Origin: Trinickia fusca
GTDB taxonomy: Bacteria; Pseudomonadota; Gammaproteobacteria; Burkholderiales; Burkholderiaceae
Direction of reading: 5' to 3'
Assembly: GCF_003628145.1 (NCBI RefSeq)
Contig: NZ_RBZV01000013.1
Location: 1-64,000, forward strand
Length of the DNA: 64,000 bases
In this document: piece by piece, positions 27,229-36,784 of the stretch
How positions within the stretch are numbered: position 1 is the first letter of the stretch
How the letters are laid out: each line of letters opens with the position of its first letter
Program-made: the position numbers and the translations under genes
Notes under the pieces: generated by a model
What the model was told of the DNA's origin: nothing
What the model saw: the letters and a program-made list of their open reading frames with translations, nothing else
Database searches by the model: none

Positions 27229-27915
27229 ATGACAGGCTTCGATCGCCAAACGATCTCCGATATCACCGCCAAGATGCTGCTCGAAGTGCAGGCGGTGCAC
27301 TTCAACGCCGAGAAGCCGTTCATCTTCACCTCCGGCTGGGCAAGCCCGGTCTATATCGACTGCCGCAAGCTCATTTCGTATCCGCGCGTGCGTCGTGGCC
27401 TCATGGAGATGGCCGAAACGACGATCCTGCGCGACGTCGGCTACGAGCAGATCGACGCCGTCGCCGGTGGCGAAACGGCCGGCATCCCGTTTGCGGCCTG
27501 GATCGCCGATCGCCTGATGGTACCGATGCAATACGTGCGCAAGAAGCCGAAGGGCTTTGGCCGCAACGCGCAGATCGAAGGCCATCTCGAGGAAGGTTCG
27601 CGCGTGCTGCTCGTCGAGGACTTGACCACCGACAGCCGCAGCAAGATCAACTTCATCAATGCGCTGCGCACGGCGGGCGCGCACGTGAACCACTGCTTCG
27701 TGCTGTTTCACTACAACATCTTCAAGGAAAGCGTGTCGGTGCTCAAAGACATCGACGTCGACCTGCACGCGCTCGCGACGTGGTGGGATGTGCTGCGCGT
27801 AGCCAAGGCCTCGGGCTACTTCGATACGAAGACGCTCGACGAAGTCGAGAAGTTCCTGCACGCGCCGGCAGAATGGTCGGCCGCACACGGTGGGGCTACG
27901 GCTACGCCGCAGTAA
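27229..27915 (+). CDS. pyrE: Orotate phosphoribosyltransferase
   Basis: 228 residues. It makes orotidine 5'-phosphate from orotate and PRPP in pyrimidine synthesis. The N-terminal [16 protein letters not shown] contacts orotate, and the PRPP loop is [32 protein letters not shown] provides the flexible catalytic loop. The ATG at 27229 has only a weak upstream GAAGGA. A terminator follows about 70 bases after the stop. Single-gene unit. Confidence 0.95.
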   Translation: MTGFDRQTISDITAKMLLEVQAVHFNAEKPFIFTSGWASPVYIDCRKLISYPRVRRGLMEMAETTILRDVGYEQIDAVAGGETAGIPFAAWIADRLMVPMQYVRKKPKGFGRNAQIEGHLEEGSRVLLVEDLTTDSRSKINFINALRTAGAHVNHCFVLFHYNIFKESVSVLKDIDVDLHALATWWDVLRVAKASGYFDTKTLDEVEKFLHAPAEWSAAHGGATATPQ

Positions 27916-27984
27916 CGCAGTAGGTCGGTCAATGACGGCGGGCCCGCGCGAAACGGGCTGCCCGATCCGCTATGAATCGACAAA

Positions 27985-28020
27985 AAAGCCGCTTGTCCTG
28001 GGACGAGCGGCTTTGTTTTT
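27985..28020. terminator. Terminator between pyrE and the LuxR-type regulator
   Basis: AAAGCCGCTTGTCC (27985-27998) pairs with GGACGAGCGGCTTT (28001-28014), one G-T pair, followed by GTTTTTTTT. The A-run to the left lets it work for the convergent regulator gene too. Confidence 0.9.
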
Positions 28021-28062
28021 TTCAGACATAAGCTCAACGCGCGTCGCGGCGCGCTGCCTCAC

Positions 28063-28767
28063 TCACGGCTCGCCGCTGCCCCCTGCCGGCACCGCCCCCT
28101 CTGCCGACGAGAGATTCATGAGCCCTGCGCTCTGCGCGTACTGAAACAGTTGTGAGTCGCGCTCGAGCCCCAGCTTCTGCAGCGCGCGCGTCTTCTGCGA
28201 ACTGATCGTCTTGATGCTGCGATTCAAATGGACCGCAATCTCCTTGACCGTCAGCCCGGATACGAACAGCCGCACGACCTCGATCTCGCGCGGCGACAGC
28301 AGCATGTCATCGACCCGGCCGCCCGCGTTGGCGCGCAGCATGTCGAACACCGCACGCACAGCCGGGCTCGCATACTCCACCCCTTGCGTCACATAGCGGA
28401 TCGCCAGCCCGATATGGGCGAGATCGTCGGACTTATTGACGACGCCAATCACGCCTATGTCCTTCAGACGCTTCAGCAGCGCCGCATTTTCAAGCATCGT
28501 CAGCACGACGATCCCCAGCGCCGGAAAGTGACGCCGGATATAGCCGACGAGCGGCAGGCCGTCGCCGTAGCGGCCACCTGGCATGGCCAGATCGGTCACG
28601 AGCACGTCGCACGGCACGCGGGTCAGCACATCGACGAGCTCCGTCGACTGGCGCGCCTGCGCGACGACCTCGACGTCGGGAAACTGCGCGAGCGCATGCT
28701 GCGCGCCGAGCAGGATCACGGGATGGTCGTCGGCAATGACGACACGAATTCGGCGACCGTTGCTCAT
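28063..28767 (-). CDS. NarL/FixJ-type response regulator
   Basis: 234 residues. A receiver domain (acid pair Asp13/Asp14, phospho-acceptor Asp59 in VLVTDLAMPGG, Thr90, Lys102) is followed by a LuxR-type helix-turn-helix (LSPREIEVVRLFVSGLTVKE, then KTISSQKTRALQKLG). It controls transcription after phosphorylation by a partner kinase, but no kinase is adjacent. The start is uncertain. The ATG at 28767 begins the receiver fold but has no clear RBS. AGGAAAGGAG lies some 20 bases upstream in the same frame and may serve a TTG there, and ATGs at 28824 and 28836 would extend the protein. Confidence 0.88.
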   Translation of the reverse strand: MSNGRRIRVVIADDHPVILLGAQHALAQFPDVEVVAQARQSTELVDVLTRVPCDVLVTDLAMPGGRYGDGLPLVGYIRRHFPALGIVVLTMLENAALLKRLKDIGVIGVVNKSDDLAHIGLAIRYVTQGVEYASPAVRAVFDMLRANAGGRVDDMLLSPREIEVVRLFVSGLTVKEIAVHLNRSIKTISSQKTRALQKLGLERDSQLFQYAQSAGLMNLSSAEGAVPAGGSGEP

Positions 28768-29050
28768 GGCCGGGGAACAGGCAGACAACTCCTTTCCTGA
28801 AAGTTCGTTCGCGCAAACCGACATTGATTTATCCATACTTGTATCGCTCGACCTTCCCCGCCGATAGCCTCGAACGCCCCACACTATGCCTCGCCTCGCT
28901 CGCCTATGGGCGTACGCCACGCGATATCCAACCCGACCGCACAAAAAATTGCAATGCTAGACTCGATCATAGCGTCGGACAGCCGGCTGAAAGGCTAATT
29001 GCGACAGCGGCGGCGCGCTCTTCCTGTTTTCATCGACAAGGAACCGGCTC

Positions 29051-29644
29051 ATGCACAAGCACGGCTCGGCTGTGACATCGGCATCTTCGGCTTTCAAGCG
29101 GCGTCCGGCACGCCAAGCCGCAATGGCGGCATGCCTGGCCACGCTCGCCGCGCAGGCGGCGGCACAGTCGTTCACGGTCACGAGCACGAGCCTGCAAGGC
29201 GGCCGGGTCGACGCGCAGCAGGTCTACGACAAGGACGGCTGCACGGGCGGCAACCGCTCGCCGCAGCTATCGTGGAGGAATCCGCCACCGGGCACCAGGA
29301 GCTTCGCCGTGACGATGTTCGATCCCGACGCGCCGGGCAAAGGCTGGTGGCATTGGGCTGTGGCTGGCATCCCCGCCAGCGTCACGCAACTGCCCGAGAA
29401 CGCCAGCGCTTCGGGCTTTCTGAAACGCATCCATGCATTCGAGGCGCGCAACGACTACGACGCCGACGGCTATGGCGGCCCCTGCCCGCCGCCCGGCAAA
29501 CCGCATCGCTATGTGATCACCGTCTACGCGCTCGGCACGACCGACTTGCGGCTTGCGCCGGACCGCCCGCCGGTGATGTTCGACCACGAAATCCAAACGA
29601 CGGCGCTCGGCTCGGCCAAGCTGACGGTCGAATACGGTCGTTGA
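29051..29644 (+). CDS. YbhB/YbcL-type PEBP protein, exported
   Basis: 197 residues of the phosphatidylethanolamine-binding/Raf-kinase-inhibitor-like family. An N-terminal signal segment ends near AAQAAAQS (about residue 40). The ligand-pocket motifs are MFDPDAPGKGWWHWAVAGIP and GGPCPPPGKPHRYVITVYAL. Bacterial members are of uncertain function; small-ligand binding in the periplasm is the usual suggestion. AAGGA precedes the ATG. It is divergent from the response regulator gene and upstream of argC. Confidence 0.88.
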   Translation: MHKHGSAVTSASSAFKRRPARQAAMAACLATLAAQAAAQSFTVTSTSLQGGRVDAQQVYDKDGCTGGNRSPQLSWRNPPPGTRSFAVTMFDPDAPGKGWWHWAVAGIPASVTQLPENASASGFLKRIHAFEARNDYDADGYGGPCPPPGKPHRYVITVYALGTTDLRLAPDRPPVMFDHEIQTTALGSAKLTVEYGR

Positions 29645-29809
29645 CGACCGCGGCGGGCTGCTCACGGTGGGCTGTACACGCTCGCTTTTCACGGCAACTT
29701 GCTGCGACGCACCGCAATTTTCTCGTCATCTCTCACGAAAGCCGTAAAATCACGGTTTCGGCGCCCTGCGCGCGCCATTTGTCAATCCGAGTAACCCAGC
29801 GAGATCGAA

Positions 29810-30760
29810 ATGAGCACGAAAGTTTTCGTCGACGGACAGGAAGGCACAACGGGCCTGAAGATTTATGAATACCTGTCGCGACGAGCCGACGTCGAGATCC
29901 TGCGGATCGACGAAGCCAAGCGCAAGGACCTCGACGAGCGGCGTAAGCTCATCAATGCCTCCGACGTCACGTTCCTGTGCCTGCCCGATGTCGCCTCGCG
30001 CGAATCGGCGAGCCTCGTCGAGAACGACAAGACAGTCCTCATCGATGCGAGCACCGCATTCCGCACGAGCCCCGACTGGGCCTACGGCCTACCCGAACTC
30101 GCGCGCGCGCAGCGCGAACGGCTGCGCACGGCCAAGCGCATCGCGGTGCCGGGCTGCCATGCGTCCGCGTTCGTACTGGGGATGCGTCCGCTCGTGGAAG
30201 CCGGTGTCGTGGCGCCCGACTTCGCCGCGCATTGCTACTCCATCACGGGCTATAGCGGCGGCGGCAAGAAGATGATCGCCGACTACGAAGCCGCCACACG
30301 CGATGCCAAGTTGGACAGCCCACGCCCCTACGCGCTCGCGCTTGCGCACAAGCACTTGCCGGAGATGGCCGCGCATACGGGCCTCGCACACGCGCCGGTA
30401 TTCACGCCGATCGTCGGCAGCTTCTACAAGGGCTTGGCCGTCACGACCTACTTCTCGCCGAACCAGCTTGCCAAGCGCGTGACGCCGCGCGACGTGCAAG
30501 CGCTGTATGCCGAGTACTACGCGGGCGAAGCGTTCGTGCGCGTGATGCCGTTCGATGCGGAGCAGAACCTCGACGCCGGTTTCTTCGACGTGCAGGCCAA
30601 CAACGAGACGAACCGCGTCGACCTGTTCGTGTTCGGCAATGAGGAGCGCTTCGTGACCGTCGCGCGGCTCGACAACCTCGGCAAGGGCGCCTCGGGCGCG
30701 GCCATCCAGTGCATGAACCTCGCGATCGGCGCGGCCGAAGACACGGGCTTGCAACGCTGA
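29810..30760 (+). CDS. argC: N-acetyl-gamma-glutamyl-phosphate reductase (type 2)
   Basis: 316 residues, the shorter type 2 ArgC. It reduces N-acetylglutamyl phosphate with NADPH in arginine biosynthesis. The NADP loop is [19 protein letters not shown]. The catalytic Cys is in [14 protein letters not shown] (near residue 117), and [10 protein letters not shown] and [13 protein letters not shown] follow. Start at 29810 with a weak AGCGAGA-type RBS. Stands alone, ending in a terminator. Confidence 0.95.
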   Translation: MSTKVFVDGQEGTTGLKIYEYLSRRADVEILRIDEAKRKDLDERRKLINASDVTFLCLPDVASRESASLVENDKTVLIDASTAFRTSPDWAYGLPELARAQRERLRTAKRIAVPGCHASAFVLGMRPLVEAGVVAPDFAAHCYSITGYSGGGKKMIADYEAATRDAKLDSPRPYALALAHKHLPEMAAHTGLAHAPVFTPIVGSFYKGLAVTTYFSPNQLAKRVTPRDVQALYAEYYAGEAFVRVMPFDAEQNLDAGFFDVQANNETNRVDLFVFGNEERFVTVARLDNLGKGASGAAIQCMNLAIGAAEDTGLQR

Positions 30761-30788
30761 CTGGCTCTGCCCAGCATTGGTCACAACA

Positions 30789-30816
30789 AAGCCGGTGCAT
30801 CAGCCGGCTTTTTTAT
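30789..30816 (+). terminator. argC terminator
   Basis: AAGCCGG (30789-30795) pairs with CCGGCTT (30804-30810), followed by TTTTTT. Confidence 0.88.
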
Positions 30817-30820
30817 TGCG

Positions 30821-30849
30821 AAAAAAAAGCCCGCCTTGTGAGGCGGGCT
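30821..30849 (-). terminator. Terminator of the leftward receiver gene
   Basis: AGCCCGCCT (30829-30837) pairs with AGGCGGGCT (30841-30849). The eight A residues at 30821-30828 become a T-run on the minus strand, so it ends the transcript of the receiver gene at 30970-31422. Confidence 0.85.
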
Positions 30850-30969
30850 GAATCCATATCAGAGGAGACATGGAGGAGACGCTTCGGACTTTAGCAAACG
30901 ACTTGGTGCAACGCAACAAGACCAAGCAACAGCGTCCATCACGTTGCCTTCCCGCAACAAATATCACTG

Positions 30970-31422
30970 TCACACCAACGTCATCGACAGCAAAAAGCTG
31001 AGCTGATCGACGCCGATAGGCTTCACGAGATGCACATCGAAGCCGGCCGCAAGCGCCATCTGCCGATACTGCGGCTGGCCCCAGCCCGTCAGCGCAATCA
31101 ACAGCAACGGGCTGCCGCCCGCGAGCTCGCGAAGCGGTCGCGCTGCATCGAGGCCCTCTAGCCCCTCTAGCTGCTGCGCGGCGATCTCGACAAGCACTGC
31201 GTCGGGCAAATGCTGCTGCGCGAATTCCAGTGCTTGCTCGACACTGTGTACGGCAATCGTTTCGTAGCCCAGGCTGTCGAGCAGATTCACTAGTTCCGTG
31301 AGCGCTTCGTCATCAGGGTCGGCCACGAGAACCTGCTTGCGGACAGCGGAGTGCGCCACAGCGCGCTGCGTTGCCTTCACCGCCGTTGGACGCGGCTCCT
31401 TTCCATGCCAATCCGTCTTCAT
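30970..31422 (-). CDS. Stand-alone receiver-domain protein with Glu in place of the phospho-acceptor Asp
   Basis: 150 residues, a single CheY-like domain after a 28-residue basic lead. The acidic pocket (Asp35, Asp37/Asp38 in VADPDDEALT), Thr112 (LTGW) and Lys134 (VKPI) are in place. The position of the phospho-acceptor reads DAVLVEIAA, giving Glu79 where Asp is normal. Such a change often mimics constitutive phosphorylation or marks a phosphorylation-independent adaptor. The ATG at 31422 was chosen as the start. No kinase or output domain is adjacent. Confidence 0.75.
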   Translation of the reverse strand: MKTDWHGKEPRPTAVKATQRAVAHSAVRKQVLVADPDDEALTELVNLLDSLGYETIAVHSVEQALEFAQQHLPDAVLVEIAAQQLEGLEGLDAARPLRELAGGSPLLLIALTGWGQPQYRQMALAAGFDVHLVKPIGVDQLSFLLSMTLV

Positions 31423-31927
31423 CGTTTCGTCAAACCTCGCTGCGGGCCACACGTGTCAAATGAAGCTGAAGGGTCGCAACGAAAAATTTCATCGGACTCC
31501 GAATTTTTGTATTAAACGCCTGTTCGCATGCCGATGTTCAGCGAATAATTAAAAATAAGGCGATTTTCCGATCCTTTGCAAAGATTTTTTTCGCGCTCTG
31601 CCAATGCGCTATGCCGTCGTTCGTTTCAAACGCAATAAAACGTCGAAACCGCGCGCCTAGCGCCAATAATCAACGCTTTCCTTGCATATGTCGAACGGTC
31701 TATAGCCAATCATTCGTTCGACCTTGTACGCAAACGTTTGGCATTCCCCTCTTCTTTCATGCCTTTCAGCCGGTGGCGCCGCTAAAGTTCGCGCGTCCTT
31801 GCTCCGTAGACGCGGCTGTAGCTCGCAGGGGTCGCAGCCTGGTGCCGTTTGAACCGTGCGCCGACATGCGTCTTCCGTTGTGCGCCGACGTGTTTCGTCT
31901 GCGCTTTTGATTGCAAGGAAATCTGCC
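31423..31927. other. Long AT-rich divergent intergenic region
   Basis: About 500 bases, clearly less GC-rich from 31490 to 31790 than the rest of the window (for example AATAATTAAAAATAAGG near 31545). It separates the receiver gene (leftward) from the DUF2844/DUF3443 pair (rightward) and must hold both promoters. The leftmost open frame upstream of 31928 has no RBS. I see no convincing small RNA or terminator, but an unrecognised sRNA is possible. Confidence 0.4.
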
Positions 31928-32383
31928 GTGAAACCGAGTCTTTATACGGGCATTGCTATGGCATTGCTCGGTGCGGCGTGCCTCGCGCCGCAAGCTCATG
32001 CAACGCTAGGGCAAACCGCCGCCTCCGTCTCGCAAGACGAATCCAACATGCGCGCCATACGACATGTCAGCGCCGTGCAAGCCGCCTACACCGTCCATAC
32101 GATCGAACTCCCCTCGGGCACGGTCGTGCGCGAATACGTCGCGCAGACCGGCATCGTGTTCGGCGTGGCCTGGAACGGGCCGACATTGCCCGACCTCAAG
32201 GCCACACTGGGCGCGGCGTTCGACCGCTACGTGAACGCGAACCTCATCCGCCGCGCCAACCCGCTCGCCGTCGCCGACAGCGACCTCGTCGTTTATTCGG
32301 CCGGCCATCTGCGCGCGTTTGCCGGCCACGCGTACCTGCCGTCGGCGGTGCCGGCCGGCGTCGACGTCAGCGTCATTCAATAA
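31928..32383 (+). CDS. DUF2844 exported protein
   Basis: 151 residues with GTG start at 31928, chosen for the AAGGA just upstream and the signal peptide it opens (KPSLYTGIAMALLGAACLAP, cleavage at AHA). The mature part carries the family's YTVHTIELPSGTVVREYV and VFGVAWNGPTLPDL motifs. DUF2844 proteins are small exported proteins of unknown function, often adjacent to DUF3443 genes in Burkholderiaceae, as here (13-base gap). Confidence 0.85.
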   Translation: MKPSLYTGIAMALLGAACLAPQAHATLGQTAASVSQDESNMRAIRHVSAVQAAYTVHTIELPSGTVVREYVAQTGIVFGVAWNGPTLPDLKATLGAAFDRYVNANLIRRANPLAVADSDLVVYSAGHLRAFAGHAYLPSAVPAGVDVSVIQ

Positions 32384-32396
32384 AGGGGAACGAAGC

Positions 32397-33653
32397 ATGC
32401 GTCACTTCTCTCGCGTCGCCTCGGCCACCCTCTTCTGCTTGAGCGCGATCCTTCTCGCGGCCTGTGGCGGCGGAGGTGGAGGCGGCTCGGCCGCGCCGGC
32501 GTCTACCACCAACACCACCAGCAATACGACTAACTCGACGACCAACTCGGTCGCGCCGATAGCCAACACCGCGGCCATCGTCGTCGATGGCGGGGTGTCG
32601 GGCACACCCAACATGCCATTCGTCAGCATCACGGTGTGCACGCCAGGCACGGCCAATTGCCAGACCATCGACCATGTACTCGTCGATACGGGCTCGTGGG
32701 GCCTGCGTGTATTCGCCTCGCAATTGCCGGCGTCGGTCCCCCTTCCGCAGGAAACCGACGGCAGCGGCAATCCGTTGGCCGAGTGCATGCAGTTCTTCGA
32801 CGGCTACACGTGGGGCGCCGTGCGGACAGCCGACGTGAAGATCGCGGGCGAGACTGCGCACTCGCTACCGGTTCAGGTCATCGATCCGAACTACTCGAGC
32901 ATTCCCGCAGGCTGCGCCAACACAGGGGTGGCCCGCAATACACCGAGCCTGCTCGCCGCGAACGGCATCCTCGGCATCGGCGTGTTCAAGCACGACTGCG
33001 GTGCGGCCTGCGCACAACAGCCCATCGCGGGCACCTACTACACGTGCGCGGGAACCTGTACGTCGATTGCCGTGGCCGAGACGCTGCAAGTGGCCAACCC
33101 CGTGCCGTATTTCAGCACCGACAACAACGGCGTGATCGTGAGCCTGCCGTCCGTGCCGAGCGGCGGCGCGCAAACGGCCAGCGGAGAGTTGATCTTCGGC
33201 ATCGGCACGGCGGCCAACAATGCACTCGGCAACGCGCAGGTGATCGGCGTCGATCCACGCAAAGGCGTGTTCACGACGACGCAGAACGGCACGAGCTATA
33301 CGAACAGCATCATCGACAGCGGCTCGACCGGCCTGTTCTTCGCCACGACGCAGATCCCGACGTGCGCGAGCCCGAATAGTTCGTACTACTGTCCGTCGTC
33401 GACCGAGCAATTGGACGCCACCAACTTCGGCGTGAACGGCACGACGAGCGCGGTCACGTTCAGCGTCGGCAATGCGAGCGCCCTCGCGCAAAGCTCGGCC
33501 GGCGATGCGGCGATGCCGCTGCTGGCCGGTCCCGCGTTCGTCGGCTCGACGGTGTTCGATTGGGGCTTGCCCTTCTTCTATGGCCGCAACGTCTACGCGG
33601 CTATCGAGCAGCAGAGCACGCCGGGCGGCGCCGGACCGTATTTCGCTTACTGA
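32397..33653 (+). CDS. DUF3443 lipoprotein with pepsin-like DTG/DSG motifs
   Basis: 418 residues. A lipoprotein signal ends at LLAACGGGG (Cys23), followed by a Thr/Asn/Ser-rich linker. The body has two strands bearing VLVDTGSWGLRV and SIIDSGSTGLFF about 220 residues apart, the two-lobed arrangement of pepsin-type aspartic peptidases. DUF3443 has no assigned function; peptidase activity is an inference from these motifs. Four or more Cys residues between them could form disulfides. RBS AAGGGG. Co-transcribed with the DUF2844 gene. Confidence 0.85.
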   Translation: MRHFSRVASATLFCLSAILLAACGGGGGGGSAAPASTTNTTSNTTNSTTNSVAPIANTAAIVVDGGVSGTPNMPFVSITVCTPGTANCQTIDHVLVDTGSWGLRVFASQLPASVPLPQETDGSGNPLAECMQFFDGYTWGAVRTADVKIAGETAHSLPVQVIDPNYSSIPAGCANTGVARNTPSLLAANGILGIGVFKHDCGAACAQQPIAGTYYTCAGTCTSIAVAETLQVANPVPYFSTDNNGVIVSLPSVPSGGAQTASGELIFGIGTAANNALGNAQVIGVDPRKGVFTTTQNGTSYTNSIIDSGSTGLFFATTQIPTCASPNSSYYCPSSTEQLDATNFGVNGTTSAVTFSVGNASALAQSSAGDAAMPLLAGPAFVGSTVFDWGLPFFYGRNVYAAIEQQSTPGGAGPYFAY

Positions 33654-33659
33654 GACTGC

Positions 33660-33695
33660 GAGCGCACGCCGCCGCGCCTGGCGCGGCGTGCGCTC
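33660..33695. terminator. Strong hairpin between convergent genes
   Basis: GAGCGCACGCCGC (33660-33672) pairs perfectly with GCGGCGTGCGCTC (33683-33695) over a ten-base loop. There is no T-run, so it may act as a Rho-dependent or transcript-end stabilising hairpin after the DUF3443 gene. Confidence 0.55.
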
Positions 33696-33765
33696 GTCAC
33701 GCGCTACCAGGGTCCCGCCCGGCGGCCCGGCGCTGGTAACCCGCCCTTTCCCGCCTTACCTTACC

Positions 33766-34692
33766 TTACCTTTCCTCCCGCGCGAGCACGTCGACCAACG
33801 CGTCGCGCAGCATGGCGATCGGCCGCATGAGCCGCCCAGGCAACGTTCCGTGCACGAGCCATACGTTGAGCCCGCCCGCGAATTGCGGCACCTCGACGAT
33901 CCGCAACGAGTCACGATGCGCACTGCGCTCGAGCGCGCCCGGCGTGACGACGCCAAGACCGACACCGCGCGCGACGAGCGAAAGCTGCAACTCGGAGCCG
34001 AACGCCTCGACGGCCACCTCGAACGGCAAGCCGGCCGTCTGTAGCGCGCGTGCCAGCGCCGAGCGCATGCCGCAGCCATCCTGGTTGAGCACCCACGGAT
34101 AGCGCGACAGTTGCTCGAACGTGAGGCGCGTCACCGCCTGCTTGCCACGCTCGACACCGGGCAGATCGAACGTGCGAGGCGCGACGATCAGCGTTCGCTG
34201 CACGGCCAGTAGCGTCCCCGCCACCCCATCGGGCAGCGTGAAGGACGCCGGCATCATCACCACCGACGCGTCGACTTCGGCGCGCAGCGCGCGCTCGAGC
34301 AGCGCCGGCGACCAACCCGCCGTCACGCGCAGCGTGAGATTCGGGAACGCCGCGCGCAGCCGATCGATCGGCGCTTCAAGCGCCAAATCGGACAAAAACG
34401 GCGGCACGCCGATCTTGAGTTCGCCGGCCGGTTCGCTGTCGGGCGCGGCGACGGCCATCAAATCGTCGACCGAGCGCAGCACCGCGCGCGCGAGCGCATA
34501 CACCTCCTTGCCCGTGCCCGTCGGCTTCAGCGGCTTGCTTTGCCGGTCGAGCAGCGGCACGCCGAGTGCCGTCTCGAGGTTCTGCACACGACGAGTCAAC
34601 CCCGGCTGCGTCAAATGGAGCTTGGCTGCCGCACGCACCATCGAGCCGCTGTCGATCACCGCCACGAACGCCTGCAAATCACGCGTATTCAA
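33766..34692 (-). CDS. LysR-family transcriptional regulator
   Basis: 308 residues. The winged helix (SGSMVRAAAKLHLTQPGLTR, then LETALGVPLLDR) is followed by a substrate-binding domain from about residue 90. LysR proteins usually regulate the divergent neighbour, here the MFS transporter at 34788. The short intergenic DNA (about 95 bases) contains AT-rich stretches such as AATCAATATAGACATATT suited to a LysR box. Ligand unknown. A CTTAC tandem repeat overlaps its stop codon. Confidence 0.92.
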   Translation of the reverse strand: MNTRDLQAFVAVIDSGSMVRAAAKLHLTQPGLTRRVQNLETALGVPLLDRQSKPLKPTGTGKEVYALARAVLRSVDDLMAVAAPDSEPAGELKIGVPPFLSDLALEAPIDRLRAAFPNLTLRVTAGWSPALLERALRAEVDASVVMMPASFTLPDGVAGTLLAVQRTLIVAPRTFDLPGVERGKQAVTRLTFEQLSRYPWVLNQDGCGMRSALARALQTAGLPFEVAVEAFGSELQLSLVARGVGLGVVTPGALERSAHRDSLRIVEVPQFAGGLNVWLVHGTLPGRLMRPIAMLRDALVDVLAREER

Positions 34693-34787
34693 AACAATCT
34701 CGCATAATCAATATAGACATATTTCAATTGTCGCATAGATGTCCAAACCCTACGATGAGTGTTCCGCCACGCTTATGGACATGCTTG

Positions 34788-36041
34788 ATGAATCACCCTG
34801 CCGAACTGACCCACGCCACCGCGGCGGCCGCCGAGCCGGCGCGCCCGCTGACGACGCCGCTCACGATCTTGTTCGCCACCTCGATCGGCGTGATCGTCAT
34901 GAACCTGTTCGCGGCCCAGCCGTTGACCGGACCGATCAGCCACGCTCTGGCGCTGCCGCCCGGTCTCACGGGCCTGATCGCCATGCTGCCGCAGCTCGGC
35001 TACGCGCTTGGCCTCGTCCTGCTGGTGCCGCTCACCGATCTGATCGAGAACCGACGGCTCGTCGTCCGCACGCTCGCCGCTTGCTCGGCCCTGCTCGCGA
35101 TCGCGATGCTCGCGCACTCCGGGATGCTGTTCCTCGCGGCCGTCTTCCTGGCCGGCGCGAGTTCGAGCGTGATCCAGATGCTCGTGCCGATGGCCGCGTC
35201 GATGGCACCCGAAGCGCGCCGCGGCAGCGCGGTCGGCAACGTGATGAGCGGGCTCATGCTCGGCATCCTGCTGTCGCGTCCGCTCGCCAGCCTCGTGGCC
35301 GGCTCGATCGGCTGGCGCGCGTTCTACGGTATTGCAGCCACAGCCAATGCCCTGCTCGCCTGCGTGCTCGCCGCGCAGCTGCCGCGCCGCGTTCCGCTCG
35401 TGCACACGCGCTACTCGACACTACTGCGTTCGCTAGCGACACTGCTCCGCACCGAGCGCGTGCTGCAACGGCGCTCGCTGTCGGCCGCGCTGGCGATGGG
35501 CGCGTTCAGCGCATTCTGGACGGCGATCGGTTTGCGGCTGGCTCAGGCGCCGTTCGGGTTCAGCTTCTATGACCTCGCATGGTTTGCACTGGCTGGTGCA
35601 GCCGGCGTCGTCGTCACGCCCTTGGCTGGCTATTGCGGCGATCGCCAACAGGGGCCGGCCGCGTTGCGGCTCGGTCATGCGAGCATGCTGGCGGCCCTGC
35701 TCGCCGCCGGCATGGCAGGCGCGGACTGGTTCGGCTTCGACGCGCATGCGCACCGCGTGCTCGCCCTCGGGCTGCTCGTCGCGAGCGCGGCCACGCTGGA
35801 CGCGGGAGTCGTCACCGATCAAACGCTGGGCCGGCGCGCCATCAACCTGATGAATCCAGCCGCGCGTGGCCGGCTCAACGGTTTGTTCGTCGGGATCTTT
35901 TTCGTGGGTGGCGCACTAGGGGCGTCGCTGGCAGGTATGGGCTGGGCCTGGTACGGGTGGAGCGGCGTGTGCGGCGTCGCGCTCGCGTTCGCGGCCAGTG
36001 CATTTGTGCTCGGCCTGCTGCCGGGGGCGCACGACGAATAA
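34788..36041 (+). CDS. Major facilitator superfamily transporter
   Basis: 417 residues with about 12 hydrophobic segments and MFS loops such as PLTDLIENRRLVVR after TM2. It looks like the sugar/drug exporter type of 12-TM MFS permeases. Start chosen at 34788 (MNHPAELTHA); an in-frame ATG at 34755 is possible. Neither has a strong RBS. Divergent from the LysR gene, which probably controls it. Substrate not predictable. Confidence 0.85.
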   Translation: MNHPAELTHATAAAAEPARPLTTPLTILFATSIGVIVMNLFAAQPLTGPISHALALPPGLTGLIAMLPQLGYALGLVLLVPLTDLIENRRLVVRTLAACSALLAIAMLAHSGMLFLAAVFLAGASSSVIQMLVPMAASMAPEARRGSAVGNVMSGLMLGILLSRPLASLVAGSIGWRAFYGIAATANALLACVLAAQLPRRVPLVHTRYSTLLRSLATLLRTERVLQRRSLSAALAMGAFSAFWTAIGLRLAQAPFGFSFYDLAWFALAGAAGVVVTPLAGYCGDRQQGPAALRLGHASMLAALLAAGMAGADWFGFDAHAHRVLALGLLVASAATLDAGVVTDQTLGRRAINLMNPAARGRLNGLFVGIFFVGGALGASLAGMGWAWYGWSGVCGVALAFAASAFVLGLLPGAHDE

Positions 36042-36142
36042 GCAGGAGATAGCAGGCGTATTGAGGTATCGCAAAACAGCGAGGGCGGCCGGTCATGCCG
36101 TGCCGCCCTCGTCATTTCAGGCTGATCGGACAAGAAGTCGCG

Positions 36143-36784
36143 TCAGTGCCGCACGAGCGCCATCATCGCGCCAAAGCCGACGAATACGCCGCCCGTCAGG
36201 CGGTTGAACGCGCGAGCCACGCGCTCGCTCTTGAGCGTTGCGCCGATGCGCGCGCCAAAACCCGCGTAGACCAGATACCAACTGACTTCGATCACCGCGA
36301 ACGTCGAAACGAGGATGCCGAACTGCGGCAACGTCGGCTCGGCCGCGTTGAGGAACTGCGGCAGCAGCGCGGCCGCGAAGAGGATCGCCTTCGGGTTGCT
36401 GCTCCCAACGAGAAAACCGTTGCGATAGAGCGCCCACGGGGAGCGCACGACCTTGAGACCACCGGCCGCTTCGTCCGATGCCTCGGGTGCCGCGTCCTGA
36501 ACGTTCGCCCGCCACGATTTCACGCCGAGGTAGACGAGATACGCGGCACCGATCAGGCGCAACGCATCGAACATCGTCGGCCATGCTTTCAGGAACACGC
36601 CGAGGCCCGCTGCCGAAACGCACAGCATCAGCACGACGGCCGACAGACAGCCCGCCATCGTGGCCGTTGCACAGCGCAGGCCGTGCCGCGCGCTATGGGT
36701 CATCACGACCAGCATGTTGGGGCCGGGAATCGCGCAAACGACAAAGACAGTGGCAACGAACAGCCACCAGGTGTGCAGACTCAT
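36143..36784 (-). CDS. LysE/RhtB-family exporter (1 of 3 in the window)
   Basis: 213 residues, six predicted membrane segments, with the family motif AIPGPNMLVV near the N-terminus and NPKAILFAAALLPQF in the middle. These proteins export amino acids or their derivatives from the cytoplasm. The ATG at 36784 follows AGGAGA. It converges on the MFS gene and lies 120 bases downstream of the dehydrogenase gene on the same strand. Substrate unknown. Confidence 0.9.
   Translation of the reverse strand: MSLHTWWLFVATVFVVCAIPGPNMLVVMTHSARHGLRCATATMAGCLSAVVLMLCVSAAGLGVFLKAWPTMFDALRLIGAAYLVYLGVKSWRANVQDAAPEASDEAAGGLKVVRSPWALYRNGFLVGSSNPKAILFAAALLPQFLNAAEPTLPQFGILVSTFAVIEVSWYLVYAGFGARIGATLKSERVARAFNRLTGGVFVGFGAMMALVRH

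Noticed and set aside
33754-33775. CTTAC tandem repeat at the LysR stop codon
   Set aside because: Only about three short copies; too small to treat as more than chance or a minor slippage tract.
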